Assembly (NCBI GenBank): GCA_948465625.1
Contig: CAOJXM010000043.1
Location: forward strand, 1 to 7,902
Source: an uncultured Clostridium sp.
Lineage (GTDB): Bacteria > Bacillota > Clostridia > TANB77 > CAG-508
Direction of reading: 5' to 3'
DNA: 7,902 nucleotides
Part shown: positions 1 to 5,268 of the stretch, piece by piece
Layout: every line of letters starts with the position of its first letter
How positions within the stretch are numbered: position 1 is the stretch's first letter
Translations under genes and position numbers: made by a program
The notes under the pieces: model-generated
Told to the model about the DNA's origin: nothing
Databases searched by the model: none
What the model saw: the letters and a program-made list of their open reading frames with translations, nothing else

Positions 1-561
1 AATGATTTTCCTACTGCTGATATACCTAAAAATGCTAAAAAATTAGATAGTGAAGAAGATATGAAGAAAATGCAAATAAAAGCACTACCTTTTATGATAC
101 CATCTGTTTTACTTTGCTTTATATGTATGTTTGTAAAAACATTTATTGCAAATGAAAAAATAATAAATATAGGTTTTCTATTTATAGGAGTTATTATAGG
201 ATTTTTCTTAATAATTGTTCACGAATTATTACACGCTATTGCTTTTCCTAAAAATGCAACAGTATATATAGGAATAATGCCCAAAAGTTTAACAGCAGTT
301 GCATTATCTTCAAGTCCAGTAAAAAGGAATCGTTTTATATTTTTAAGTATATTACCAATTATTTTAGGAATAATTCCGTTAGTTATATTCTGTTTTAGTA
401 ACAATAGGTTAAAAGAATTAAATGGAATATTGTTTGGAATGGCAATAATGGGGATGGTAGGAGTTTATCCTGATATTTATAATATAGTTAATATTTTAAG
501 AGAAGTACCAGAGAATGCTACAATTCAAAATAATAAAAACGAAACATACTATTTTGAATAA
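1..561 (+). CDS. DUF3267 family membrane protein, 5' end outside window
   Basis: The first ATG in frame is at 61, but the frame is open back to base 1 and reads residues such as NDFPTADIPKNAKKLD, which look like genuine protein, so the start probably lies outside the window. The product has hydrophobic segments around codons 10-28, 36-56 and 90-112 counted from the ATG at 61, so it is an integral membrane protein. An HELLH sequence (bases 220-234) sits at the end of the second segment and matches the zinc-metallopeptidase-like HExxH motif of DUF3267 proteins. The end (VPENATIQ...ETYYFE) also resembles the normal end of that family, so the 3' end looks intact. The substrate and function of the family are not established; the peptidase activity is inferred from the motif only. 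Confidence 0.75.
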   Translation, partial: NDFPTADIPKNAKKLDSEEDMKKMQIKALPFMIPSVLLCFICMFVKTFIANEKIINIGFLFIGVIIGFFLIIVHELLHAIAFPKNATVYIGIMPKSLTAVALSSSPVKRNRFIFLSILPIILGIIPLVIFCFSNNRLKELNGILFGMAIMGMVGVYPDIYNIVNILREVPENATIQNNKNETYYFE

Positions 562-712
562 AAGAGTAATCGTAATTTATGGAGAAGATAATATAGGAAA
601 ATATGAAAAGATAACTAATACCGAAAATCTAATAAATGAAATTAAATCAATGGAATATTTTGATACAGATAAATTAAAAGAAATTGCTTATAGGCTTGTT
701 ACCAACCGATAA
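515..712 (+). CDS. small hypothetical protein overlapping the DUF3267 gene
   Basis: A 65-codon frame starts at ATG 515 and overlaps the end of the DUF3267 gene by 47 bases. An alternative start is the TTG at 554, which would give about 52 residues beginning NKRVIVIYGEDNIGKYEKI and an 8-base overlap. A purine-rich stretch AAGAGAAG (498-505) could serve as a weak ribosome binding site for ATG 515; nothing better is seen for TTG 554. The part beyond the overlap is hydrophilic and looks like a short beta strand followed by helices, with ordinary residue composition. I do not recognise a family. Its stop codon TAA (710-712) is also the first arm of an inverted repeat. It could be a real translationally coupled gene, the remnant of one, or chance. 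Confidence 0.4.
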   Translation: MLQFKIIKTKHTILNKRVIVIYGEDNIGKYEKITNTENLINEIKSMEYFDTDKLKEIAYRLVTNR

Positions 713-729
713 AATTTCAAGAAATTTTA
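710..729. repeat. perfect inverted repeat, 9-base arms
   Basis: TAAAATTTC (710-718) is exactly complementary to GAAATTTTA (721-729), with AA between the arms. The left arm includes the TAA stop of the preceding small ORF. The structure is all A/T apart from one pair and has no long T run after it, so it is at best a weak terminator. The phrase CAAGAAATT at its centre (718-726) recurs at 756-764, just before the next inverted repeat. Confidence 0.55.
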
Positions 730-767
730 TACAACTTAAAGCATATATATTTTTACAAGAAATTCGT

Positions 768-801
768 CAAAACCTTGAGATGAGATAATTACAAGGTTTT
801 G
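768..801. repeat. perfect inverted repeat, 10-base arms
   Basis: CAAAACCTTG (768-777) is exactly complementary to CAAGGTTTTG (792-801), with a 14-base loop. It lies 10 bases upstream of the -35 element of the rubrerythrin promoter. In transcripts from the left it could act as a modest terminator, because the 3' arm ends in GGTTTT. As DNA it could be an operator. I do not match it to a known regulator box, and it does not look like a PerR box. Confidence 0.6.
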
Positions 802-810
802 CTCAGTTAG

Positions 811-839
811 TGGACTTTTTAAACTGTATATGCTATAAT
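811..839 (+). promoter_or_regulatory. sigma-A promoter of rubrerythrin
   Basis: The -35 TGGACT (811-816) is followed, after 17 bases, by a perfect TATAAT (834-839). A TG one base before the -10 (831-832) makes it an extended -10 promoter. The transcript would start near 846, about 20 bases before the ATG, so the leader is short. Confidence 0.75.
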
Positions 840-866
840 AGTGAACGAAAGAAGGAGGAAAGAAAT

Positions 867-1409
867 ATGAAAGAGTTAAAAGGTACAAAAACAGAAAAGA
901 ATTTAATGGATGCTTTTGCAGGAGAGTCTCAAGCAAGAAATAAGTATACTTTTTATGCAAGTAAAGCAAAAAAAGAGGGATATGAGCAAATTGCAAGTTT
1001 GTTTTTAGAAACAGCAGATAATGAGAAAGAGCATGCTAAACTATGGTTTAAATTATTGCATGATGGAGAAGTTCCAGATACAGCAACAAATTTGGATGAT
1101 GCAGCAGCAGGGGAAAATTATGAATGGACGGATATGTATGAAAGAATGGCAAAGGAAGCAAGAGAAGAAGGATTTGATAAAATTGCTTTTTTGTTTGAAG
1201 AAGTTGGAAAAATAGAGAAGGAACATGAAGAAAGGTACAGAAAACTTTTAGCTAATGTAGAAGGTGGGTTGGTATTTAGTAAAGAGGGAGATACTATTTG
1301 GAAATGTAGAAATTGTGGACATATTGTAATTGGAAAGAAAGCCCCAGAGGTTTGCCCTGTATGTAATCACCCAAAAGCATATTTTGAAGTAAAAACAGAA
1401 AATTATTAA
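867..1409 (+). CDS. rbr: rubrerythrin
   Basis: The product is a 180-residue rubrerythrin, a cytoplasmic non-haem iron protein that reduces hydrogen peroxide in anaerobes using electrons from rubredoxin or NAD(P)H-linked donors. A ferritin-like four-helix domain (residues about 1-130) carries the di-iron ligands: E20 in [12 protein letters not shown]53xxH56 in DNEKEH, E97 in the third helix and E117xxH120 in IEKEH. A C-terminal rubredoxin domain has four cysteines, C147, C150, C163 and C166, in CRNCGH and CPVCNHP. The length is standard for the family. ATG 867 is chosen over an in-frame ATG at 810 because AAGGAGG (852-858) sits 8 bases before it, and because 810 lies upstream of the promoter. 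It is followed by a terminator and appears monocistronic. Confidence 0.96.
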   Translation: MKELKGTKTEKNLMDAFAGESQARNKYTFYASKAKKEGYEQIASLFLETADNEKEHAKLWFKLLHDGEVPDTATNLDDAAAGENYEWTDMYERMAKEAREEGFDKIAFLFEEVGKIEKEHEERYRKLLANVEGGLVFSKEGDTIWKCRNCGHIVIGKKAPEVCPVCNHPKAYFEVKTENY

Positions 1410-1437
1410 GAGGAGAAACTTGCAAAATTAGTAAAGG

Positions 1438-1468
1438 TGCAGTACTAAAAATAGTACTGTATTTTTTT
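1438..1468 (+). terminator. Rho-independent terminator of rubrerythrin
   Basis: CAGTACT (1440-1446) pairs perfectly with AGTACTG (1453-1459) around a six-base loop. A G-T and a T-A pair extend the stem by two, and a run of seven T follows (1462-1468). It lies 29 bases after the rubrerythrin stop. Confidence 0.85.
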
Positions 1469-1649
1469 ATTAGGAGAAATATGGAAGGTTGTTGTGTTTT
1501 ATAATGCAGAATATCCAGAGTTATATCCTAAAGAACGAATACAAGATAAAAGAGATTATATAAAGCCATTAATAAATAGTGGAAAACTAGAGATGACAAT
1601 ATCCAATAAGCCAACAAGTAAAAACCAAAAATATGTTACAATTCAATAA
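1464..1649 (+). pseudogene. C-terminal remnant of an ATP-binding (AlbA_2/AAA_4-like) or Fic-type protein
   Basis: A frame open from the terminator T run to TAA 1647-1649 encodes a peptide ending RDYIKPLINSGKLEMT, then NKPTSKNQKY. From memory of the families, this 'PLI..GkL.mTiP.kP.Sk.QkY' pattern is the extreme C-terminal winged-helix end of large ATP-binding/AlbA_2-domain proteins and some Fic proteins. Only about 50 residues of the pattern are present. The frame has no ATG with a ribosome binding site: GTG 1494 is the only start-like codon, and AGGAG (1472-1476) lies too far upstream of it, serving instead an ATG at 1481 in another frame that ends after seven codons. The rest of the gene, normally several hundred codons, is absent because the rubrerythrin terminator lies directly upstream. 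I read it as a deletion scar. The family assignment is tentative. Confidence 0.5.
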
Positions 1650-1700
1650 AATAATGAACAGCAACAGTATGAATGAATAAAATAAAAACAAACAGTAATA

Positions 1701-1731
1701 AAAACTATTCTCGAAATGAGAGTAGTTTTTT
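1701..1731 (+). terminator. Rho-independent terminator upstream of spoIIID
   Basis: AAAACTATTCTC (1701-1712) pairs with GAGAGTAGTTTT (1718-1729) over 12 positions with one G-T wobble and a five-base loop. It is followed by TT, so the T run is continuous over 1726-1731. The A run on the 5' side would also give a T run on the other strand. It may be the original terminator of the gene whose remnant ends at 1649, which would explain a terminator 50 bases after a broken gene. It isolates spoIIID from upstream transcription. Confidence 0.85.
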
Positions 1732-1735
1732 CTTG

Positions 1736-1764
1736 TTCTAATACAACCTTAATGGGAATACAAT
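1736..1764 (+). promoter_or_regulatory. possible sigma-E promoter of spoIIID
   Basis: AATACAAT (1757-1764) matches seven of eight positions of the sigma-E -10 consensus CATACAMT. A -35-like TTCTAAT (1736-1742) lies 14 bases upstream but matches only weakly. spoIIID of Bacillus subtilis is known to be transcribed by sigma-E in the mother cell, so the site fits the gene, but the -35 is poor and the call is inferential. Confidence 0.35.
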
Positions 1765-1796
1765 GTACAAAACAGCAAATTGAGGGGGTATTCGAC

Positions 1797-2066
1797 TTGA
1801 AAGCTATTTCAATAGAAGAACGTGCAATTAACCTAGCACATTACATTATAGATTCAAAAGATACAGTAAGAGGAGCAGCCAGAAAGTTTGGGATTAGTAA
1901 AAGTACAGTGCATAAAGACGTAAGTGAAAGACTACTTAAAATTAATCCAGTATTGGCCATTGAAGTAAGAAGAATACTAGACGAAAATAAAGCAGAAAGA
2001 CACATTCGAGGAGGAATGGCTACCAAATTAAAATACAGTCATGAAAAAGAAAATAATGCGTGCTAA
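1797..2066 (+). CDS. spoIIID: sporulation transcription factor SpoIIID
   Basis: The product is an 89-residue DNA-binding protein that, in studied endospore formers, activates and represses many mother-cell genes after sigma-E and helps switch on sigma-K. It closely follows the B. subtilis protein (93 residues): TVRGAARKFGISKSTVHKD (residues 23-41) is the helix-turn-helix, and the basic stretch RHIRGGMATKLKY (68-80) is the second DNA-contacting region. The start is TTG 1797, with AGGGGG (1783-1788) eight bases before it. An in-frame ATG at 1716 is rejected because it lies inside the terminator hairpin and would add about 27 residues with no family counterpart. The next gene follows after 73 bases with its own promoter, and no terminator is visible in between, so some read-through is possible. 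Confidence 0.93.
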   Translation: MKAISIEERAINLAHYIIDSKDTVRGAARKFGISKSTVHKDVSERLLKINPVLAIEVRRILDENKAERHIRGGMATKLKYSHEKENNAC

Positions 2067-2076
2067 TGGAACAAAT

Positions 2077-2105
2077 TTGCAATTACTCACGAAAAATGTT
2101 ACAAT
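2077..2105 (+). promoter_or_regulatory. sigma-A promoter of the HD phosphohydrolase gene
   Basis: TTGCAA (2077-2082) and TACAAT (2100-2105) are separated by exactly 17 bases. The ATG lies 35 bases downstream of the -10. Confidence 0.6.
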
Positions 2106-2139
2106 AATAATAGATTAATGTAATATTGGAGTGATAATT

Positions 2140-3795
2140 ATGCAAATTAGTAAAGGAAAAATGGTAATCCACTTAGAAGAAAACATAGAAACATTAAAAG
2201 AGACAATAGAAGAATTAAAACATGTAAAAGAAGTATTGGTAAGTTCAGCAGAGTACAAATTATTAAATGGAAAAACACAAACAATGGATATAGGGATAGA
2301 TGAACCAATTAGGTCAAGAGGAGAGCATAGTGAAGGAATCAGTAGAATTGCTTCTAGCATTATTGAAGAAATTTATGCTTTGTGTGCATCACCAGAAATG
2401 CAAAAAACAGAATTATTTCAATTAAACAAACAAGTAGAGATACTATATACCGAAATAGTATCTTTAGGGCATGATTTAGGACATACTCCTTTTGGACATG
2501 ATGGAGAAAGAAGTATCAACGAATTCATGCAAAAGATTCAAAATCAAGATGAAATTAAAAAAATATTGGAAAGAAGAATAGAATGTTTTGGAATAGAGTA
2601 TGAAATGGAACAAGGACATATTGGAGAAGATGTTACTTTAAGTTTTGAACACAATGAGCAGAGTTCTTTGATATTCTATAAATTAGCACAAGCTAATCAG
2701 TTTGATACGAATAAAGTGGATGTAGAAAGAATTATTAAGGCAATTTTAGCACATAGTACAACAAGGGTGCCAAACTGTCCAGAAGATTTAGTTGCTCAAG
2801 TAGTAAGGCATACAGATAAAATAGAATATAGAAATGCAGATTTTAAAGAAATGAGACCATACATTATTTTACAGAAACCAGAAAATCAGCAATATGCAGA
2901 AATATCACAAGAAGAGAGAATTTCTGAGATTATATTAGAAGTAGCAAAAGAGGCAGTGCAAGAGGGAAAAATTGGTGATAAAATGCTAGCATTAGAAAGA
3001 TTGAAAAATTTGAGAAAAGAGTATGAAGCAAGTATTTATTTCTTAGTAGATGGACAAAGAGGATTATTAACAGGAAAAAATATAGAAAGAAATAGATTGA
3101 TTATATTAAGACTATTAGACTATTATTATACACATCCCGAAAAAATACCAACCAAAACTTATGGAGCAATCCATCCAATTAATAAAACAGCACAAGCAGT
3201 AAAAACAGTAGTCTATACAGAGCAAAAAGAGCAAACGGACCTAGAAAAAACAATAGAATATATTTTGAGTATGGATAATAAAAGAGCAAAAGATACATAT
3301 TCAAAATTAGTAAAAAAGAGAATTGTAACAGGAGAAGGAATTGAACCAATCACAGAAAAAGAAATAGAGGAAATGAAGGAACGTCAGATACAAGAAAAAG
3401 TAGAAAAATTAAGAGCAGCAGAGTTAGTAAAAACAGCACAACCACATACCGATAGAGAATTAAGAAATATTGTAATTGCTACGGATCGATTATTTGTACA
3501 AAAATATTTAACACAAGCAGGAAAAGAGCAAATAAGAAAAAACAAAGAAATGATTGATGCAGAAAATGAGTTAGACCGAATGTTAGGTAGAGAAATGAAG
3601 ATAGCAGATTTAAGTAGAGAATATGGAGTAAGAATCGATATTTTAGGACGAAATGATGTAGAAAGAGAAAAAGAAGGAGAAAGAATTTCAACAGTAAGGG
3701 ATAATGCACAAAGAATAAAAAGAAATTGGGTACCAATAAGAGAAATACCAGTAGAGCAACAAATGCCATATGTACCAGAAGATTCAGAAAGATAA
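2140..3795 (+). CDS. dGTPase-like HD-domain phosphohydrolase with long C-terminal extension
   Basis: The product has 551 residues. The N-terminal half carries the ordered motifs of the deoxynucleoside triphosphate triphosphohydrolase (Dgt) branch of the HD superfamily: R58SRGEHSEG with the first metal-ligand histidine H63; LGHDLGHTPFGHDGE (109-123) with the HD pair H111-D112; FEHNEQS (169-175); and HTDKIEYRNADF (224-235), where D226 would be the last metal ligand. Dgt enzymes cut dNTPs to nucleoside plus triphosphate. Here that activity is inferred. Residues from about 300 on are charged, mostly helical, unrecognised and K/E/R-rich, for example around 375-410 and 460-525. Family members often have about 330-500 residues. 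No signal peptide or membrane segment is visible. ATG 2140 is preferred to GTG 2131 because GGAG (2128-2131) overlaps the GTG but is well spaced for the ATG. It probably forms a single transcription unit. Confidence 0.8.
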   Translation: MQISKGKMVIHLEENIETLKETIEELKHVKEVLVSSAEYKLLNGKTQTMDIGIDEPIRSRGEHSEGISRIASSIIEEIYALCASPEMQKTELFQLNKQVEILYTEIVSLGHDLGHTPFGHDGERSINEFMQKIQNQDEIKKILERRIECFGIEYEMEQGHIGEDVTLSFEHNEQSSLIFYKLAQANQFDTNKVDVERIIKAILAHSTTRVPNCPEDLVAQVVRHTDKIEYRNADFKEMRPYIILQKPENQQYAEISQEERISEIILEVAKEAVQEGKIGDKMLALERLKNLRKEYEASIYFLVDGQRGLLTGKNIERNRLIILRLLDYYYTHPEKIPTKTYGAIHPINKTAQAVKTVVYTEQKEQTDLEKTIEYILSMDNKRAKDTYSKLVKKRIVTGEGIEPITEKEIEEMKERQIQEKVEKLRAAELVKTAQPHTDRELRNIVIATDRLFVQKYLTQAGKEQIRKNKEMIDAENELDRMLGREMKIADLSREYGVRIDILGRNDVEREKEGERISTVRDNAQRIKRNWVPIREIPVEQQMPYVPEDSER

Positions 3796-3803
3796 GAGAA
3801 AGC

Positions 3804-3840
3804 AAAAAAGAGACTTTCCCAAATGGTGAAGTCTCTTTTT
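3804..3840. terminator. bidirectional Rho-independent terminator
   Basis: AAAAAGAGACTT (3805-3816) pairs perfectly with AAGTCTCTTTTT (3829-3840). A few further pairs are possible in the loop (CC 3819-3820 with GG 3825-3826). The T run on the right serves the HD gene. The A run on the left becomes a T run on the minus strand, six bases beyond the stop of the converging zinc-ribbon gene, so one hairpin can end both transcripts. Confidence 0.88.
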
Positions 3841-3846
3841 GTGACA

Positions 3847-4017
3847 TTAATTTTCGAAATTTCTTCTTTGTTGTTTTCTTGCTTTTCTGCAATCTGGACA
3901 TCTTTGTGGTTCGTTTGTAAAACCTTTTTCTGCATAAAATTGTTGTTCACCAACAGTGAAAACAAATTCTGCACCACAATCTTTACATACTAAAGTTTTG
4001 TCTTGTAATTCTTCCAT
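3847..4017 (-). CDS. small zinc-ribbon domain protein (zf_Tbcl-like, PF13451)
   Basis: Read on the minus strand from ATG (4015-4017) to TAA (3847-3849), the gene encodes 56 residues beginning MEELQDKTLVCKDCGAEF. Two cysteine pairs, C11xxC14 and C40xxC43 (CPDCRKAR), form a zinc ribbon. The middle FTVGEQQFYAEKGFTNEPQR matches the compact zinc-ribbon family found in many Firmicutes. The tail is basic (KARKQQRR), which suggests nucleic-acid or ribosome contact, but the function is not established. The start is secure: AAGGAGG (minus strand, 4026-4032) lies eight bases before the ATG. It converges on the HD gene, shares its terminator, and is divergent from the rdgB homologue. Confidence 0.9.
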   Translation of the reverse strand: MEELQDKTLVCKDCGAEFVFTVGEQQFYAEKGFTNEPQRCPDCRKARKQQRRNFEN

Positions 4018-4119
4018 TTATAGAACCTCCTTATTTAGAATTTGGATTTAATTTTTTTTGACACATGAACCATCCTAAAAAGGGGTATATATACAAAATA
4101 ATTAAATTCTTTAGGCTTT

Positions 4120-4148
4120 TTTATAACCTGAAGCTAAGTATATCACAA
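4120..4148 (-). promoter_or_regulatory. candidate promoter of the zinc-ribbon gene
   Basis: On the minus strand TTGTGA (4143-4148) and TATAAA (4120-4125) are separated by 17 bases. This would give a leader of about 95 bases, long for a 56-residue protein. A nearer alternative -10 could lie in the palindrome GTATATATAC (4085-4094), but it lacks a clear -35. Confidence 0.5.
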
Positions 4149-4182
4149 TTAAAAATAAAAAACAAGTAAATTTGGAAAGAAA

Positions 4183-4211
4183 TTGACAAATTAAGAAACA
4201 AGGGATAAAAT
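4183..4211 (+). promoter_or_regulatory. sigma-A promoter of the rdgB-like gene
   Basis: A perfect TTGACA (4183-4188) and TAAAAT (4206-4211) are spaced by 17 bases. The ATG lies 24 bases beyond the -10, and TAAGGAGGA (4221-4229) provides the ribosome binding site. Confidence 0.8.
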
Positions 4212-4235
4212 AGCATCCAATAAGGAGGAAGAGAC

Positions 4236-4850
4236 ATGAAATTTATTTATGGAACAGGAAATCAAGCAAAAGTAAATCAAGTAAAAGATTTTTTTAAGAC
4301 CCAAAAGGTAGAATTAACGATTTTATCATTAAAGGATATTGGTTTTGATGAGGAAATAGAAGAAGATGGAAAAACATTTGAAGAAAATTCTAGAATCAAA
4401 GCAGAAGCTATTAAAAAATATTGTGACCAAAAAGGAATCAAAGAAATCATAGTAACAGATGATGCTGGGCTTTGCGTTGATGCTTTAGATGGTAGACCTG
4501 GGGTATTAAGTGCTAGGTATGCAGGCGACCATGCTCCACAAGAAGTTGTTATTAACAAATTATTAACAGAACTAGAAGGAGTTCCAGAAGAAAAAAGAAC
4601 TGCACAATTTGTATGTGTATTAACGGTAATCATGCCAGATGGAGAAAGTTTTACTGTAAGGGGAGAAACAAAAGGAACCATACCACAAAAACCAGGAACC
4701 ATGGGAAAATTAACTTATAATCCAGTATTTATTGCAGAAGGATTTGATAGAGTAATGAGTGAAATTCCAGATGAAGAATTAGGAAAAACACATCGAGAAA
4801 AAGCCTTTTTAGAAGTAATCAAAGAGATACAAAAAAGGGAGAAAAAATAA
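4236..4850 (+). CDS. rdgB: variant RdgB/HAM1 non-canonical purine NTP pyrophosphatase
   Basis: The 204-residue product belongs to the HAM1/RdgB family, which hydrolyses (d)ITP and XTP to monophosphate and pyrophosphate and so keeps deaminated purines out of DNA and RNA. The N-terminal GTGNQAKVNQ (residues 6-15) is the nucleotide-binding T/S-x-N-x-x-K start. TDDAGL (74-79) corresponds to the catalytic DDSGL, with D75 and D76, and PGVLSARYAG (88-97) is the canonical next motif. The C-terminal motifs deviate: the usual GFGYDPxF is replaced by GKLTYNPVF (157-165), and the usual EK...SHRgkA by EELGKTHREKA (180-190), retaining the H-R pair. Substrate preference may therefore differ from E. coli RdgB. 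Length is usual for the family. It has its own promoter, and secG follows 99 bases later with another. Confidence 0.88.
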   Translation: MKFIYGTGNQAKVNQVKDFFKTQKVELTILSLKDIGFDEEIEEDGKTFEENSRIKAEAIKKYCDQKGIKEIIVTDDAGLCVDALDGRPGVLSARYAGDHAPQEVVINKLLTELEGVPEEKRTAQFVCVLTVIMPDGESFTVRGETKGTIPQKPGTMGKLTYNPVFIAEGFDRVMSEIPDEELGKTHREKAFLEVIKEIQKREKK

Positions 4851-4866
4851 AAAGGGACAAAAAAGT

Positions 4867-4899
4867 CACAAAAAGATTTGCAATTTCAGATTTTTTGTG
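4867..4899. repeat. inverted repeat overlapping the secG promoter
   Basis: CACAAAAA (4867-4874) is complementary to TTTTTGTG (4892-4899), with a 17-base loop that contains the -35 of the secG promoter. It lies 17 bases after the rdgB-like stop, so it could be a weak terminator for that gene, an operator for secG, or chance in A/T-rich DNA. There is no separate T run after the stem. Confidence 0.35.
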
Positions 4900-4906
4900 G
4901 TAGAAT
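4878..4906 (+). promoter_or_regulatory. sigma-A promoter of secG-rnr
   Basis: TTGCAA (4878-4883) and TAGAAT (4901-4906) are separated by 17 bases. The secG ATG lies 44 bases beyond the -10. Confidence 0.65.
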
Positions 4907-4949
4907 ATCAATGTTATAAATAAGAAAACCCTAAGGAGGAATAAAATAA

Positions 4950-5198
4950 ATGCAAGCACTTAAATATGTTTTAATAGGAATTTATGGAATCGTATGTTTA
5001 GCCTTAATTATAGTAGCCATGATGCAAACAAAGGATGATGCAGGAGCATCAGGAGCCATTACTGGTTCTTCTACCAATAATTTTTATGAGAAAAATAAAG
5101 GTAGAACCAAAGAAGGAATGCTAAAAAAATGGACCATTATTTTAGGGATTGTTTTTGCAATTTTAACAATCGCAGTATCAATCATGTATTTAATTTAA
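4950..5198 (+). CDS. secG: preprotein translocase subunit SecG
   Basis: The 82-residue product is the small, non-essential subunit of the SecYEG channel in the cytoplasmic membrane, which assists protein export. It has the family layout: a first membrane helix at about residues 4-25, a glycine/serine-rich loop GASGAITGSSTNNF (32-45) with the conserved GxxxGS-like segment, a charged stretch containing KNKGRTKEG, and a second membrane helix at about 61-81. AAGGAGG (4933-4939) lies ten bases before the ATG, a slightly long spacing. The following gene is rnr, the usual secG neighbour in Firmicutes, separated by a hairpin. Confidence 0.93.
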   Translation: MQALKYVLIGIYGIVCLALIIVAMMQTKDDAGASGAITGSSTNNFYEKNKGRTKEGMLKKWTIILGIVFAILTIAVSIMYLI

Positions 5199-5220
5199 GA
5201 AAATGGGAATAATAAATTAG

Positions 5221-5246
5221 GGGAGCAGTTGTAGAATTGCTCTTTT
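5221..5246 (+). terminator. weak terminator or attenuator between secG and rnr
   Basis: GAGCAGTT (5223-5230) pairs with AATTGCTC (5235-5242) with one G-T wobble around the loop GTAG. Two further G-T pairs are possible, and TTTT (5243-5246) follows. The T run is short and no separate rnr promoter is evident, so partial read-through into rnr is likely. Confidence 0.55.
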
Positions 5247-5268
5247 ATTGTATAAGAAGGGAAGAATT

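Noticed and set aside
741..772. Minus-strand promoter-like TTGACG and TATATG with 17-base spacing
   Set aside because: No minus-strand gene lies downstream, and such matches are frequent in A/T-rich DNA.
810..866. Upstream in-frame ATG extension of rubrerythrin
   Set aside because: It overlaps the promoter elements; the AAGGAGG site fixes the start at 867.
1481..1504. Seven-codon frame with two cysteines after AGGAG, as a leader peptide
   Set aside because: No following attenuator linked to an amino-acid operon; the ribosome binding site is more simply a leftover next to the gene remnant.
1716..1796. Upstream in-frame ATG extension of spoIIID
   Set aside because: The ATG is inside the terminator loop and stem, and the extra residues have no counterpart in SpoIIID; TTG 1797 with AGGGGG fits better.
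3479..3901. 140-codon leucine/phenylalanine-rich open frame on the minus strand
   Set aside because: Its composition is the complement of K/E-rich codons on the plus strand; no start signals and no recognisable protein.
3384..3977. 197-codon open frame on the minus strand across the 3' end of the HD gene
   Set aside because: Antisense shadow of an A-rich charged coding region; it crosses the bidirectional terminator and part of the zinc-ribbon gene in another frame and has no ribosome binding site or family likeness.
4277..4702. 141-codon minus-strand frame within the rdgB-like gene
   Set aside because: Lies wholly antisense to a clear family member and lacks a ribosome binding site.
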